This document shows positions 8,420-17,103 of a stretch of 64,000 nt of DNA, in pieces. The position numbers and the translations under genes were made by a program. The DNA lies in contig JBBSCG010000005.1 of the NCBI GenBank assembly GCA_038250515.1, forward strand, positions 7,403 through 71,402. The letters run 5' to 3'. The notes beneath the pieces were generated by a model. That model made no database searches. It had not been told where the DNA came from and saw only the letters and a program-made list of their open reading frames with translations. This stretch comes from JAICUY01 sp038250515. GTDB taxonomy: Bacteria; Chloroflexota; Limnocylindria; QHBO01. The first letter of the stretch is position 1. Each line of letters begins with the position of its first letter.

Positions 8420-9386
8420 CGGCCCTGGAGAGCTCAGCCTCGCACTCGACGAGGACGCGCTCACGCGCCTCGGCGAGCGGCAGCGCCAGCGTGCAGGCGG
8501 CGGCGCGCGCGTGGCCGCCGCCGCCGAACGCACCGGTGATGGCGACGGCGTCAGCCCGTTCGGTGGTGCGCACGCTGGCCCTGGTCACCAGCGCATCGGC
8601 CACCTTGAACAGCACCGTCACGTCCGCGGCCTTCGTCGAAGCAAGCAGATCTACGAATCCCTCCGACGCGGCGGGCTGCGAGTCGGTCAGCTCGAGCATC
8701 GCGCCGGTCATGCTGGCGTGCACGATCCGCCCATCGCAGCGCTGACCGATGCCCGCCAGCATCAGGCCCCACAGCGCGAGCGTGTCGTACGGCTTATCCG
8801 CGTAGACCGCGCGGTTGATGGCCGACAGCGGCGCCCCGGCGTCGACCAGCTCGGCGGCGACGCGCAGCGTGCGGGGCGTGGCGTTGGGATGCGCGAACGT
8901 GTGCGTGTCCTGGACGATGCCGGCCATGAGCAGCGTCGCGAGCTCCGCGTCGAGCTGCACACCCAGCACCGGCAGCAGCAGCGCGACGAGCTCGCAGGTC
9001 GCCGCCGCGGTCGGCTCGATGAGCTGCGCCACGCCGAAGCCGGGATTGCTGACGTGGTGGTCGATATTGACGATCCGCGCCTTCGCAAGCCAGTTGGCAT
9101 GCTCCCGGCCGATGCTGCCGGTGCGCGACAGGTCGCCGGCGTCGACGATGACCGCCACGTCCGGCTCGAGGCCCGGGGCCGTGCGGACGTCCTCGATACG
9201 CGGCAGGAACGCCAGGAACGGGGGCGGCGGGTCGCCGCATACCACCTCGGCCTGCTTGCCGAGGCGCTCAGCCGCCAGGCGGATGGCCATCCCCGCTCCG
9301 AGCGTGTCAGCGTCGGGATTCTCGTGGCAGATGGCCGTCACTCGCTCGGCCGACGCAATGACGTTCGCGACGTCGGCCAGGCTCAT
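8403..9386 (-). CDS. nrnA: DHH/DHHA1 phosphoesterase, NrnA-type nanoRNase/pAp phosphatase
   Basis: 327 residues. DHH motifs: HENPDADT (21-28), IVDAGD (81-86) and NIDHH (108-112). The DHHA1 substrate loop GGGGHARAA lies near residue 300. NrnA degrades 2-5 nt RNA oligomers and dephosphorylates pAp. It sits between rbfA and truB, a common location in Firmicutes and Chloroflexi, with a 4 nt overlap with rbfA. It would supply the oligoribonuclease step, which is relevant because the PNPase here also carries an Orn-class exonuclease fold. Confidence 0.92.
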   Translation of the reverse strand: MSLADVANVIASAERVTAICHENPDADTLGAGMAIRLAAERLGKQAEVVCGDPPPPFLAFLPRIEDVRTAPGLEPDVAVIVDAGDLSRTGSIGREHANWLAKARIVNIDHHVSNPGFGVAQLIEPTAAATCELVALLLPVLGVQLDAELATLLMAGIVQDTHTFAHPNATPRTLRVAAELVDAGAPLSAINRAVYADKPYDTLALWGLMLAGIGQRCDGRIVHASMTGAMLELTDSQPAASEGFVDLLASTKAADVTVLFKVADALVTRASVRTTERADAVAITGAFGGGGHARAAACTLALPLAEARERVLVECEAELSRADARGR

Positions 9387-9769
9387 GTCGACTCACCGTC
9401 GTCGGTGAGACGAACCGTCGCCGGCCCGTCCTCATTCTCCAGCTCGCGTAGCAGCCGCAGCACGCGATCGCCGGTCTCGATCGACTCGTCACGGCGCAAC
9501 AGCAGCTGCGGCACAGTGCGGATCGTGAGCCGCTCGGCGAGCTTGCGGCGCAGCCACGGAGCCGCGGCCGTCAACGCACGCATGGTCTTCTCACGCTCCT
9601 CATCGGACCCGAGGACGCTGACCCAGACGCGCGCGACACTCAGGTCGCGTGCCGTCTCGACGCGCGTGATCGTCACGAAGCCGAGGCGCGGATCCTTCAT
9701 CTCGCGCTGGAGCAGGTCCATCAGCTCCTGCCGGATCTGGGCATCGAGACGTTGCGTGCGCTGGCTCAT
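9383..9769 (-). CDS. rbfA: 30S ribosome-binding factor A
   Basis: 128 residues, a KH-like fold protein that binds 16S rRNA in late 30S assembly. It shows the RbfA features: an early Arg-Xaa-Glu-Leu region, DPRLGFVTITRVE near 26-38, and LxxRKLAERLTIRTVPQL near 72-89. It lies 18 nt after infB in the standard nusA-infB-rbfA-truB order. Confidence 0.94.
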   Translation of the reverse strand: MSQRTQRLDAQIRQELMDLLQREMKDPRLGFVTITRVETARDLSVARVWVSVLGSDEEREKTMRALTAAAPWLRRKLAERLTIRTVPQLLLRRDESIETGDRVLRLLRELENEDGPATVRLTDDGEST

Positions 9770-9787
9770 GACGAACGCAGCCTGCCG

Positions 9788-11701
9788 TCAGGCGGGCTGC
9801 TCGGCCACCATCTGGAAGCACTCGATGACGTCGCCCTCTTGCACCTCGCCGTTCGCAAGGCTGATCCCGCACTCGAACCCGGTGGCAACTTCGCGGACAT
9901 CGTCCTTGAAGCGCTTCAGCGACTCGATGCGCGTCTCCTCGAGCAGCGCGCCACCACGGAACAGCCGCGCGCTGGCACCGCGCACGATGCGGCCGTCGGT
10001 GACGTACGAGCCCGCCACGAACCCTGCCTTACCGGCCTTGATCACCATGCGGACCTCGGCGTGGCCCTCGACCTGCTCGACCATCTTCGGAGCGAGCATG
10101 CCGTGGAGCGCCGCACCGATGTCATCGGTCAGCTTGTAGATGACGTCGTACAGCCGCACGTCGACACCCGAGGCGTCGACGGATCGCTGCGCGCCGGGAT
10201 CGAGCTTCGTGTTGAAGCCGACGACGATCGCGTCCGAAGCCGATGCGAGCAGGATGTCGGACTCGTTGATGTCGCCCGCACCCTCGCCGATGATGTTGAT
10301 CCGCACCTCGGTGCTGTTGAGCCGCTCGAGCGAGTGACGGATGGCACCGAGCGATCCCTGGACGTCGGTCTTGAGGACGACGCGCAGCTCCTTCACCTCG
10401 CTCGCCTGGATCTGGGCGCTGATGTCCTCGAGGGTGAACGCGGTCTTGCCGTCGCCGTTGTTCGAGGCCCGAGCGGTCGCCTCGGCCTGGTCGCGTGCCG
10501 ACTTCTCGTCCGGGACGACGCGCAGAATGTCGCCGGCCTCGGGAACGTCGCTGAGGCCCACGATCTCCACGGCACTCGCGGGCTCGGCCATCTTAACGCG
10601 CTTGCCTTCCGCGTTCTGCAGCGCGCGGATGCGACCGAAGGTGCGGCCGACGACGACGACGTCGCCAGTGCGCAACGTGCCGGTCTGCACGAGCACCGTG
10701 GCGACCGTGCCGCGACCCTTGTCGACCTTCGACTCGACAATCGTTCCGATCGCCGGACGATTCGGATTCGCCTTCAGCTCCTGCAGGTCGGCGACGAGCA
10801 GGATCATCTCCAACAGCGTGTCGAGGCCCGTGCCCTGCTTGGCACTGACCGGCACGGCGATGACGTCACCACCGTAGTCCTCGATCAGCACCCCGATGTC
10901 GGCGAGCTCCTGCTTGACCCGATCGAGGTTGGCATCGGGCTTGTCGACCTTGTTGATGGCGACGATCATCGGCACGCGTGCCGCCCGAACGTGGTCGATT
11001 GCCTCGCGCGTCTGCGGCATCACGCCGTCGTCCGCGGCCACCACGATGACCGCGATGTCGGTGACCTGTGCCCCGCGCGCACGCATGGCGGTGAACGCCT
11101 CGTGGCCCGGCGTGTCCAGGAAGACGATGCGCTTGTCGTTGTGCGTGATCTCGGACGCACCGATGTGCTGGGTGATTCCACCGCGCTCGCCGGTCGCCAC
11201 CTTCGTGCTTCGCACCGCGTCGAGCAGGCTCGTCTTGCCGTGGTCGACGTGGCCCATCACGGTCACGATCGGTGCGCGGCTGATGAGGTCCTCCGGATGC
11301 TCCTCCACCCACAGCACCGGCTTGCCGGCGCCCTCCTCGTCGGAACCGGGCGCGACGATCTCCTGCTGGGCGGCCGCCTCGGCGGCTGCACGCTGCGCAA
11401 TGCCGCTCTCCGTGGCCTCGAAGCCGAGCTCGGCCGCGACCAGCGAGGCCGTGTCGAAATCGATCGTCTGATTGACCGTCGCGAAGATCCCGTTGCGGAT
11501 CAGCTCCTTGATGATGTCCGACGGACTGACGGCGAGCGCGGTCGCCAGGTCCTTGACCGCGATCGAGCTCGGCAGCTCGACGGGTCCCTGCTGGCGAATG
11601 GCAGCTGCCGCGGTCTCGGTGGCGACGGCACCGGCGGGCGGCCCGCTGCGGCGGCGCTGTGGCCGCGGCCCGCGGCGGGGTTGATATCTACGTGGCGGCA
11701 T
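9788..11701 (-). CDS. infB: Translation initiation factor IF-2
   Basis: 637 residues. It delivers fMet-tRNA to the 30S subunit in a GTP-dependent way. G1 GHVDHGKT is at 150-157, G3 DTPGH at 196-200 and G4 NKVD at 250-253, followed by the beta-barrel and C-terminal fMet-tRNA-binding domains. The N-terminus is short: an Arg/Pro-rich segment (1-20) and a single IF2_N-like helical domain (about 45-105), without the long repeats of enterobacterial IF-2. The ATG overlaps ylxR by 14 nt and has a GAGG site. Confidence 0.97.
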   Translation of the reverse strand: MPPRRYQPRRGPRPQRRRSGPPAGAVATETAAAAIRQQGPVELPSSIAVKDLATALAVSPSDIIKELIRNGIFATVNQTIDFDTASLVAAELGFEATESGIAQRAAAEAAAQQEIVAPGSDEEGAGKPVLWVEEHPEDLISRAPIVTVMGHVDHGKTSLLDAVRSTKVATGERGGITQHIGASEITHNDKRIVFLDTPGHEAFTAMRARGAQVTDIAVIVVAADDGVMPQTREAIDHVRAARVPMIVAINKVDKPDANLDRVKQELADIGVLIEDYGGDVIAVPVSAKQGTGLDTLLEMILLVADLQELKANPNRPAIGTIVESKVDKGRGTVATVLVQTGTLRTGDVVVVGRTFGRIRALQNAEGKRVKMAEPASAVEIVGLSDVPEAGDILRVVPDEKSARDQAEATARASNNGDGKTAFTLEDISAQIQASEVKELRVVLKTDVQGSLGAIRHSLERLNSTEVRINIIGEGAGDINESDILLASASDAIVVGFNTKLDPGAQRSVDASGVDVRLYDVIYKLTDDIGAALHGMLAPKMVEQVEGHAEVRMVIKAGKAGFVAGSYVTDGRIVRGASARLFRGGALLEETRIESLKRFKDDVREVATGFECGISLANGEVQEGDVIECFQMVAEQPA

Positions 11702-11960
11702 GCTTGTCCTCGACTACGAGCGCGTCCGGCTGGATCGCCGCGCCGAGCGCTCGCTGCACTGCCTCGGCCAGGCCTCGCGGCTCCCGGCAGGCAGGATCTT
11801 CACAAACATAGGTTCCGCGTCCGGCGGCCTTGCCGCTCGGATCGGGCGCGACCGCGCCGTCGGTACCGCGCACCAGACGGGTCATCGATCGCTGTGGGTG
11901 CACCTGGCGGCAGACCGCGCAGGTTCGCATGGGGATATGGTCAGGTCGTCGCTTCGGCAT
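11688..11960 (-). CDS. ylxR: YlxR-family RNA-binding protein (DUF448)
   Basis: 90 residues with the YlxR core RTCAVCRQ and GRGTYVCEDPACRE. It is a small nucleic-acid-binding protein encoded between nusA and infB in many bacteria; family literature links it to RNase P and transcription, but its role here is unknown. The ATG at 11960 has GGAGG 9 nt upstream and overlaps nusA by 20 nt. An alternative ATG at 11930 has no ribosome binding site. Confidence 0.88.
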   Translation of the reverse strand: MPKRRPDHIPMRTCAVCRQVHPQRSMTRLVRGTDGAVAPDPSGKAAGRGTYVCEDPACREPRGLAEAVQRALGAAIQPDALVVEDKHAAT

Positions 11961-13071
11961 CGGCGTGCGCCTCCGTGGCGGCGGGTTCGCCCTCGGTCGG
12001 CTCACCACCCGCGGCAGCGGCCACACCCGCGTCGGAGCGGATGTCGATGCGCCAGCCGGTCAGCTTCGCGGCCAGGCGGGCGTTCTGCCCCTCCTTGCCG
12101 ATCGCGAGGCTGAGCTGACGCTCTGGTACGACCACGTTGGCGATCTTGTGCTCCTCGTCGATGCGCACGTTGAGCACCTCGGCCGGCGAAAGAGCTTCGG
12201 CAACATACTGCGCCGGGTCCTCGTGCCAGAGCACCACGTCGACCTTTTCGCCGTTCAGCTCGGCGACGATGGCCTGGATGCGTGCGCCGCGCTGGCCGAC
12301 CGCCGAGCCCTTGGCGTCGACGCCCTGCTGGCGGCTCTCTACGGCGACTTTGGAGCGACTGCCGGCCTCGCGGGCGATGCCGCGGATCACAACCGTGCCG
12401 TTGTAGATCTCCGGGATCTCCATCTCCATCAGGCGTCGCAGGAAGCCGCGATGCGTGCGACTCACGACCAGCACCGGGCCGCGCGTCGTGCGACGGACCT
12501 CCAGAACATAGACCTTCAGGTGCTGACCGATACGGTAATGCTCCGACGGCAGCTGTTCGCTGACCGCGAGGACCGCCTCTACGCCCTTGCCCATGTCGAG
12601 CACCACGGCCGACTCGGTCGTGCGATGCACCACCCCGGTCATGATCTCGCCCTCGCGGCTGGCGTACTGGCTGTAGACCACGTCGCGCTCAGCCTCACGC
12701 AGCCGCTGGCGGTAGACCTGCCCCGCTGTCTGCGCGGCGATGCGGCCGAGCTGCGCCTGGGTCACGTTCTCGGGGACGCGGACCTTGCTGCCGACACCCG
12801 TCGAAGGGTCGATCTTCTGTGCATCGGAGACGAGCATCTGGAGTTCCGGATCCTCGACCTCTTCGGGGGTGGCGACCACGTCGTACTCGCGGAAGACGCT
12901 GATCTGGCCGGACTCGGGGTCGACCCGCACGACGACGTTCTCGGGTGCCTCGGCGTTGCGACGGTAGGCCGACTCGATCGCCTGCTCCAGCGTCTCGATC
13001 AGGATCTCCTTCGGGACACCCTTCTCCGCATTCAGCTGTAGCAGTGCTCCGATGAAGTCTCGGCTCACCAT
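11941..13071 (-). CDS. nusA: Transcription termination/antitermination factor NusA
   Basis: 376 residues. N-terminal RNA polymerase-binding domain (about 1-130), S1 domain (about 135-200) and two KH domains (about 210-345, with SAVGQRGARIQAI and LAIGKEGQNARLAAKLTG), then an acidic Ala-rich tail. No C-terminal AR repeats. NusA modulates pausing, intrinsic termination and antitermination. rimP, which usually precedes nusA, is absent; the region upstream holds a promoter and an intrinsic terminator instead. The ATG has GGAGG 4 nt upstream. Confidence 0.97.
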   Translation of the reverse strand: MVSRDFIGALLQLNAEKGVPKEILIETLEQAIESAYRRNAEAPENVVVRVDPESGQISVFREYDVVATPEEVEDPELQMLVSDAQKIDPSTGVGSKVRVPENVTQAQLGRIAAQTAGQVYRQRLREAERDVVYSQYASREGEIMTGVVHRTTESAVVLDMGKGVEAVLAVSEQLPSEHYRIGQHLKVYVLEVRRTTRGPVLVVSRTHRGFLRRLMEMEIPEIYNGTVVIRGIAREAGSRSKVAVESRQQGVDAKGSAVGQRGARIQAIVAELNGEKVDVVLWHEDPAQYVAEALSPAEVLNVRIDEEHKIANVVVPERQLSLAIGKEGQNARLAAKLTGWRIDIRSDAGVAAAAGGEPTEGEPAATEAHADAEATT

Positions 13072-13087
13072 CGCACCTCCGCAATCT

Positions 13088-13123
13088 CAAAAACAAACGT
13101 GGGCTGGCGAACCGACCCACGTT
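13088..13123 (-). terminator. Intrinsic terminator/attenuator in the nusA leader
   Basis: On the minus strand AACGTGGG (13123-13116) pairs with CCCACGTT (13103-13096). An inner GG-TTCG-CC tip is followed by TGTTTTTG. This is a full intrinsic terminator between the nusA promoter and the nusA start. A second hairpin, TTACGA-AGCG-TCGTAA (13137-13122), sits just upstream and shares two bases with the terminator stem. Confidence 0.8.
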
Positions 13124-13174
13124 ACGACGCTTCGTAATAAGTTGGCTTCAGCACGGCCGGCGAAACCTTCGCGG

Positions 13175-13180
13175 AGTATA
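13175..13180 (-). promoter_or_regulatory. Extended -10 promoter of the nusA operon
   Basis: The minus strand reads TGGTATACT, a TGn extended -10 with hexamer TATACT; the -35 is weak. The predicted start near 13168 gives a leader of about 97 nt that contains the terminator hairpin. Confidence 0.6.
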
Positions 13181-13240
13181 CCAGCCGGGACCGACGACCG
13201 CCACCGGGAGGCCTGATCCCATGGCCGCCCCAGTGCGCGT

Positions 13241-14362
13241 TCAGCCCCCCGGGAGCCGCTGGATATCCTGGATGGAGATCAGGATCACCAGCGCGACGAG
13301 TACCAGGAAACCGGTCAGGTAGATGAGCGCTTCGCGCTCCGCGGGGAGGCGGCGGCGGCGGACAGCCTCGACCACCGTGACGGCGATGCGGCCGCCGTCC
13401 AGCGGAGGGAAGGGCAGGACGTTCAGCACGGCAAGGTTGACGGACAACAGACCGACGAACACGAGCTGGTCGAACAGGGGTTGCTGCAGGACCTGGCCCG
13501 TCGCCTGCGCGATGCCGATGGGGCCGCGCGCATCGCCGGTGTTCGGCGCCAGCCCGATAAGGCCCGCGACGGTACGCGCTAGGCCGCCCGGAATCTGCCA
13601 GGCAATATCGGCGGTGACGCCAGCGCCAGAGGCCAACGCCTCGAACGGCGAGCTGGCCGCCGGCGGTCCCATGACCACCTCGGGCCGCAAACCGAATCCG
13701 ACGGCACCGACCCCAGCCTGGCGCTGCTCGGCCGTGAGCTCACGCGGCGTCACGATCACATCCAGCTGCTGCCCGGCTCGATCGACCTGCAGCGTGACCG
13801 GGTGGCCCGCCCGGGCACCGATATAGTCGACCAGGTCGTCCGAACGGTCGAACTGCCGGTCGTCCGCAGAGAGGATCCGATCATCGACCCGGAGTTTCCC
13901 CTGCGCGGGACTGTCCTGCTGGATCTGGGTGACCGTCAGCGGCGGCACGCGGATCGGCTGCGCCACGCTGAAGGCGGCGGCGAAGAGCACGATCGCGAGC
14001 AGGAAGTTCATCAGCACCCCGGCAAGCAGCACGGCGAGCCGTACGACGATCCGTTTGCGGTTGAAGGCGCCGACCATGGCGCGCTCGATGGCCGCGTCGG
14101 ACAGGCCGCGCTCGCGCATCTTCTCGGCTTCGATCTCGCCGTCCTCGCCGAGCATCTTCACAAACCCGCCAAGCGGGATCCAGTTCACCGAATAGCGAGT
14201 GCCACGCCAGGTCGTCGAAGCGATCCGTGGCGGAAAGCCGATGCCGAACTCTTGCACCGTGATGCCCGCCAGCTTGGCCACCACGAAGTGGCCCAGCTCG
14301 TGGATCACCACCAGCACGACGAGCACGCCGATGAACGCGAGGATCGTACCCAGCACGTCCAT
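13241..14362 (-). CDS. rseP: RIP metalloprotease RseP (site-2 protease)
   Basis: 373 residues, an intramembrane zinc protease. HELGH (21-25) is in the first membrane segment and NVLPFPPLDGGR (about 318-329) supplies the third metal ligand. One PDZ domain lies between (about 125-210), and 4 membrane segments are visible. It likely performs regulated intramembrane proteolysis of anti-sigma factors or signal peptides; no partner is encoded nearby. The start overlaps the dxr stop by 1 nt. Last gene of the rpsB unit. Confidence 0.94.
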   Translation of the reverse strand: MDVLGTILAFIGVLVVLVVIHELGHFVVAKLAGITVQEFGIGFPPRIASTTWRGTRYSVNWIPLGGFVKMLGEDGEIEAEKMRERGLSDAAIERAMVGAFNRKRIVVRLAVLLAGVLMNFLLAIVLFAAAFSVAQPIRVPPLTVTQIQQDSPAQGKLRVDDRILSADDRQFDRSDDLVDYIGARAGHPVTLQVDRAGQQLDVIVTPRELTAEQRQAGVGAVGFGLRPEVVMGPPAASSPFEALASGAGVTADIAWQIPGGLARTVAGLIGLAPNTGDARGPIGIAQATGQVLQQPLFDQLVFVGLLSVNLAVLNVLPFPPLDGGRIAVTVVEAVRRRRLPAEREALIYLTGFLVLVALVILISIQDIQRLPGG

Positions 14363-15507
14363 CAGGCCGTCGCGCTCAGCTGGAGCTCGGCAGCGAGCGT
14401 TGTGCGTACCTCGGCATCCAGTGCGGCGATCTCGTCGAGCTCCGGCTCAGCGTGGCTGCCCCATCGCTCGACCGCCTGATCGATCACGTTCGCGATGCGT
14501 GGAAACGCGATTCGATGCTCCAGGAACGCAGCGGTGGCAATCTCATCGGCCGCATTCAGGATCGTGCCGCGGTTGCCACCGGCCGCCGCGGCCGCGCGGA
14601 CGAGGTCATACGCCGGAAACGCGCCCGGCTCGAGCGGTGCGAACGCGAGCGCACCCCATTCCTCCGGCGAGGCGTGGCGTGCCGGCGAGGGAAGTCGCTC
14701 CGGGTAGCTCAGCGCGTACTGAATCGGGAGTCGCATGTCGGGCAGGCCGAGCTGGGCCTTGAACGAGCCATCGACGAACTCGACGAGCGAGTGGACGACG
14801 CTCTGGGGGTGAATCACGGCCGCAATCTTACTGTAGGGCACCCGGTAGAGCCATTTGGCCTCGATCGCCTCGAAGGCCTTGTTGATCAGCGTGGCTGAAT
14901 CGATGCTGATCTTCGGGCCCATGCGCCAGGTCGGGTGCGCCAGCGCCTCCTCAGGGGTGACGTGCTGCAGATCGGTCGCCGGCCGTTCGCGGAATGGACC
15001 ACCGCTGGCGGTCAGCACCAGCCGCGCGACGGCGTTGAGCCGCTCGCCGAGCAGGCACTGCCAGATCGCCGAATGCTCGCTGTCGATCGGCCGCAGCAGG
15101 TCGAGCGGATCGCCGCCGCGTGCGGCGAGCTGCCGTGCGACGAGGTGACCGCCGGTGACCAGCGTCTCCTTGTTGGCGAGACCCACGCGCCGACCGCTCT
15201 GCAGGGCGGCAAGCACCGCGGGCAGTGCGGCCATGCCGGTGGTGGCCACGATCACCAGCTCGACGCCGTCGGCCGTCGCGAGCTCGGTCAGGCCGCCATC
15301 CGCCCAGCGCTCTCTCGCCTCGAGAACTACTCCGTCCGCGGTCCAGATGCGCGCATCCGGCCAGTCACGAAGCTGCTCGGCGAAGGCAACATTCGCATGG
15401 CCCGCGGCGAGCCCACGCAGCGTGAAACGATCGGGATGTGCCGCCAGGACCTCGAGCGTCTGGCGGCCGATGGAGCCCGTCGAGCCGAGCAGCGCGACGC
15501 CGGTCAC
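14362..15507 (-). CDS. dxr: 1-deoxy-D-xylulose 5-phosphate reductoisomerase
   Basis: 381 residues, the second step of the MEP isoprenoid pathway (DXP to MEP with NADPH). The nucleotide-binding motif LGSTGSIG is at 7-14, LVTASGGPFRE lies near 165-175, and the metal/substrate region HPTWRMGPKISIDSAT near 191-206. It sits between cdsA and rseP, next to uppS, which consumes the isoprenoid product. The GTG start overlaps the cdsA stop by 4 nt. Confidence 0.96.
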   Translation of the reverse strand: MTGVALLGSTGSIGRQTLEVLAAHPDRFTLRGLAAGHANVAFAEQLRDWPDARIWTADGVVLEARERWADGGLTELATADGVELVIVATTGMAALPAVLAALQSGRRVGLANKETLVTGGHLVARQLAARGGDPLDLLRPIDSEHSAIWQCLLGERLNAVARLVLTASGGPFRERPATDLQHVTPEEALAHPTWRMGPKISIDSATLINKAFEAIEAKWLYRVPYSKIAAVIHPQSVVHSLVEFVDGSFKAQLGLPDMRLPIQYALSYPERLPSPARHASPEEWGALAFAPLEPGAFPAYDLVRAAAAAGGNRGTILNAADEIATAAFLEHRIAFPRIANVIDQAVERWGSHAEPELDEIAALDAEVRTTLAAELQLSATA

Positions 15508-16403
15508 AGCCCGAATCCGGCGACCAGCAACGCCCAGCCGGCAAGCAGCGGCGCGGCGAACAGGAATGAGTCGATGCGGTCGAGAACGCCGCCGTGGCCC
15601 GGCACCAGGAAGCCGGATTCCTTGCGATCGGCCGCACGCTTGAGCATCGACTCGGCCAGGTCACCAGCCTGCGCGCCAAGCCCGACCAGCGGTCCGATGA
15701 CCAGCGGCTGCCAGGCGGGCAGCCCGATCAGCACCGCACCGATCCCGGCCGCCAGCGTGGCGACCAGCAGTCCGCCGGCCAGGCCCTCGACGGTCTTGGA
15801 TGGGCTGATGTGATCGATCAGGTGCCGGCGACCGAGCCAGCGTCCGCTGAGGTACGCCCCGGTGTCATAGCCCCACACCACCAGCAGCAGCATCAGGCCC
15901 CAGGCCGCACCGGAGCGCAGGCCGAGCGCACCGATCGGCGTGGCAGCCGTACCGGTCGGGGGGCCGAGGTGCGCGACCAGCACGAAGAACGGCGCCAGGA
16001 TGCCGACATAGGCGACCCCGAATGCCGTCACCGCCCAGGTCACAAAGCCGCTGCGTGGATCGGCTCGCGTGAAGCCGACGGCGCCGAGCAGGATCAGCGT
16101 CGCGGCAAAGACGATGGCCACCAGGCCTGGCGGTTGGGTGATCCGCAACAGGTCGCTGAGCAGACCGCCGACCTGCGCCTGGTTGGCAGCGATCAGGCCG
16201 GCGACCGTCGTGACGAGGCCGGCCAGCAGGCCAAGCACCTGGGGCGGCTCAAAGCCGCCGGCGTCGAGCAGAGCGATCAGCTCGACGAGCGCCAGGAAGG
16301 CGACGAGCGCGGTCATCAACGACAGCCACGGCTCGCCCAGGATGATGACCACCACGACGATCGGGCCGAGGATGGCGGCGCTCAGCAGCCGCGTGCGCAA
16401 CAT
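15504..16403 (-). CDS. cdsA: Phosphatidate cytidylyltransferase
   Basis: 299 residues, integral membrane with about 8 hydrophobic segments. It makes CDP-diacylglycerol for phospholipid synthesis. The family C-terminal region is present (SPSKTVEGLAGG near 199-210 and LGAQAGDLAESMLKR near 242-256, then a Gly-His-Gly-Gly-hydrophobic-Leu-Asp-Arg block). It follows uppS with 3 nt between, in the conserved uppS-cdsA-dxr-rseP order. Confidence 0.94.
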   Translation of the reverse strand: MLRTRLLSAAILGPIVVVVIILGEPWLSLMTALVAFLALVELIALLDAGGFEPPQVLGLLAGLVTTVAGLIAANQAQVGGLLSDLLRITQPPGLVAIVFAATLILLGAVGFTRADPRSGFVTWAVTAFGVAYVGILAPFFVLVAHLGPPTGTAATPIGALGLRSGAAWGLMLLLVVWGYDTGAYLSGRWLGRRHLIDHISPSKTVEGLAGGLLVATLAAGIGAVLIGLPAWQPLVIGPLVGLGAQAGDLAESMLKRAADRKESGFLVPGHGGVLDRIDSFLFAAPLLAGWALLVAGFGL

Positions 16404-16406
16404 CGC

Positions 16407-17099
16407 TCAGGCGCCGTAGCGGCGCTGGCGGCGCGTGAACTCGGCCAGGGCCGCATCGAGCTCGCTCGTCGTGAAATCCGGCCACAGCGTCGGGCAGAAG
16501 ACGAGCTCGGCGTAGGCGCCTTGCCACAGCAGGAAGTTGCTCGTGCGCTGCTCGCCGCCGGTGCGAATGATGAGATCCGGATCGGGCTGGCCGTCGGTGT
16601 AGAGCTGCTCCTCGAAGCGCTCCTCGTCCACCTCGGAGGCCGGCACGCCCGCGACGATGAGCGCGCGCGCCGCGTCGATGATCTCCTTGCGACCGGAATA
16701 GTTGAACGCGATATTCAGCTGCATCCGGGGGCCGCCGCTGGTGCGTTGCTCTGCCATGCGGATCGAGCGCTGCACGTCGGTCGGAGCTTCGTGCAACCGG
16801 CCGATGACGCGGACCCGTACACCCTGCTCGATCAGCTCGTCGGTGTTCTGCCGCACGGCGCCGTCGATCAAGCCGAAGAGGCCCCTCACCTCCTCGTCGG
16901 AGCGGCGCCAGTTCTCCTGGCTGAAGACGTAGAGTGAAAGGACCTCGATTCCGCGATCCGGTGCCAGGCGCACGATCGGCTTGATCGCCTCGACACCCTG
17001 CACGTGCCCGGCGATGCTGGGCAGGCCATGTGACGCCGCCCAGCGACGGTTGCCGTCCATGATGATCGCGACGTGTCGCGGGTGCTCACGGAGCGGCAG
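16407..17099 (-). CDS. uppS: Isoprenyl transferase (undecaprenyl diphosphate synthase), probable CTG start
   Basis: A cis-prenyltransferase making the lipid carrier for peptidoglycan. The first ATG in frame (17060) begins at MDGNRRW and would delete the first beta strand that leads into the catalytic Asp. A CTG at 17099 restores PLREHPRHVAII before MDGN and has GGAGG (the end of frr) 9 nt upstream. No ATG, GTG or TTG exists in between, and a TGA closes the frame just upstream. From CTG the protein has 230 residues, with catalytic Asp15. C-terminal motifs RTGGEQRTSNFLLWQ and EL-F-P-W are typical. Confidence 0.9.
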   Translation of the reverse strand: MPLREHPRHVAIIMDGNRRWAASHGLPSIAGHVQGVEAIKPIVRLAPDRGIEVLSLYVFSQENWRRSDEEVRGLFGLIDGAVRQNTDELIEQGVRVRVIGRLHEAPTDVQRSIRMAEQRTSGGPRMQLNIAFNYSGRKEIIDAARALIVAGVPASEVDEERFEEQLYTDGQPDPDLIIRTGGEQRTSNFLLWQGAYAELVFCPTLWPDFTTSELDAALAEFTRRQRRYGA

Positions 17100-17103
17100 C
17101 TCG

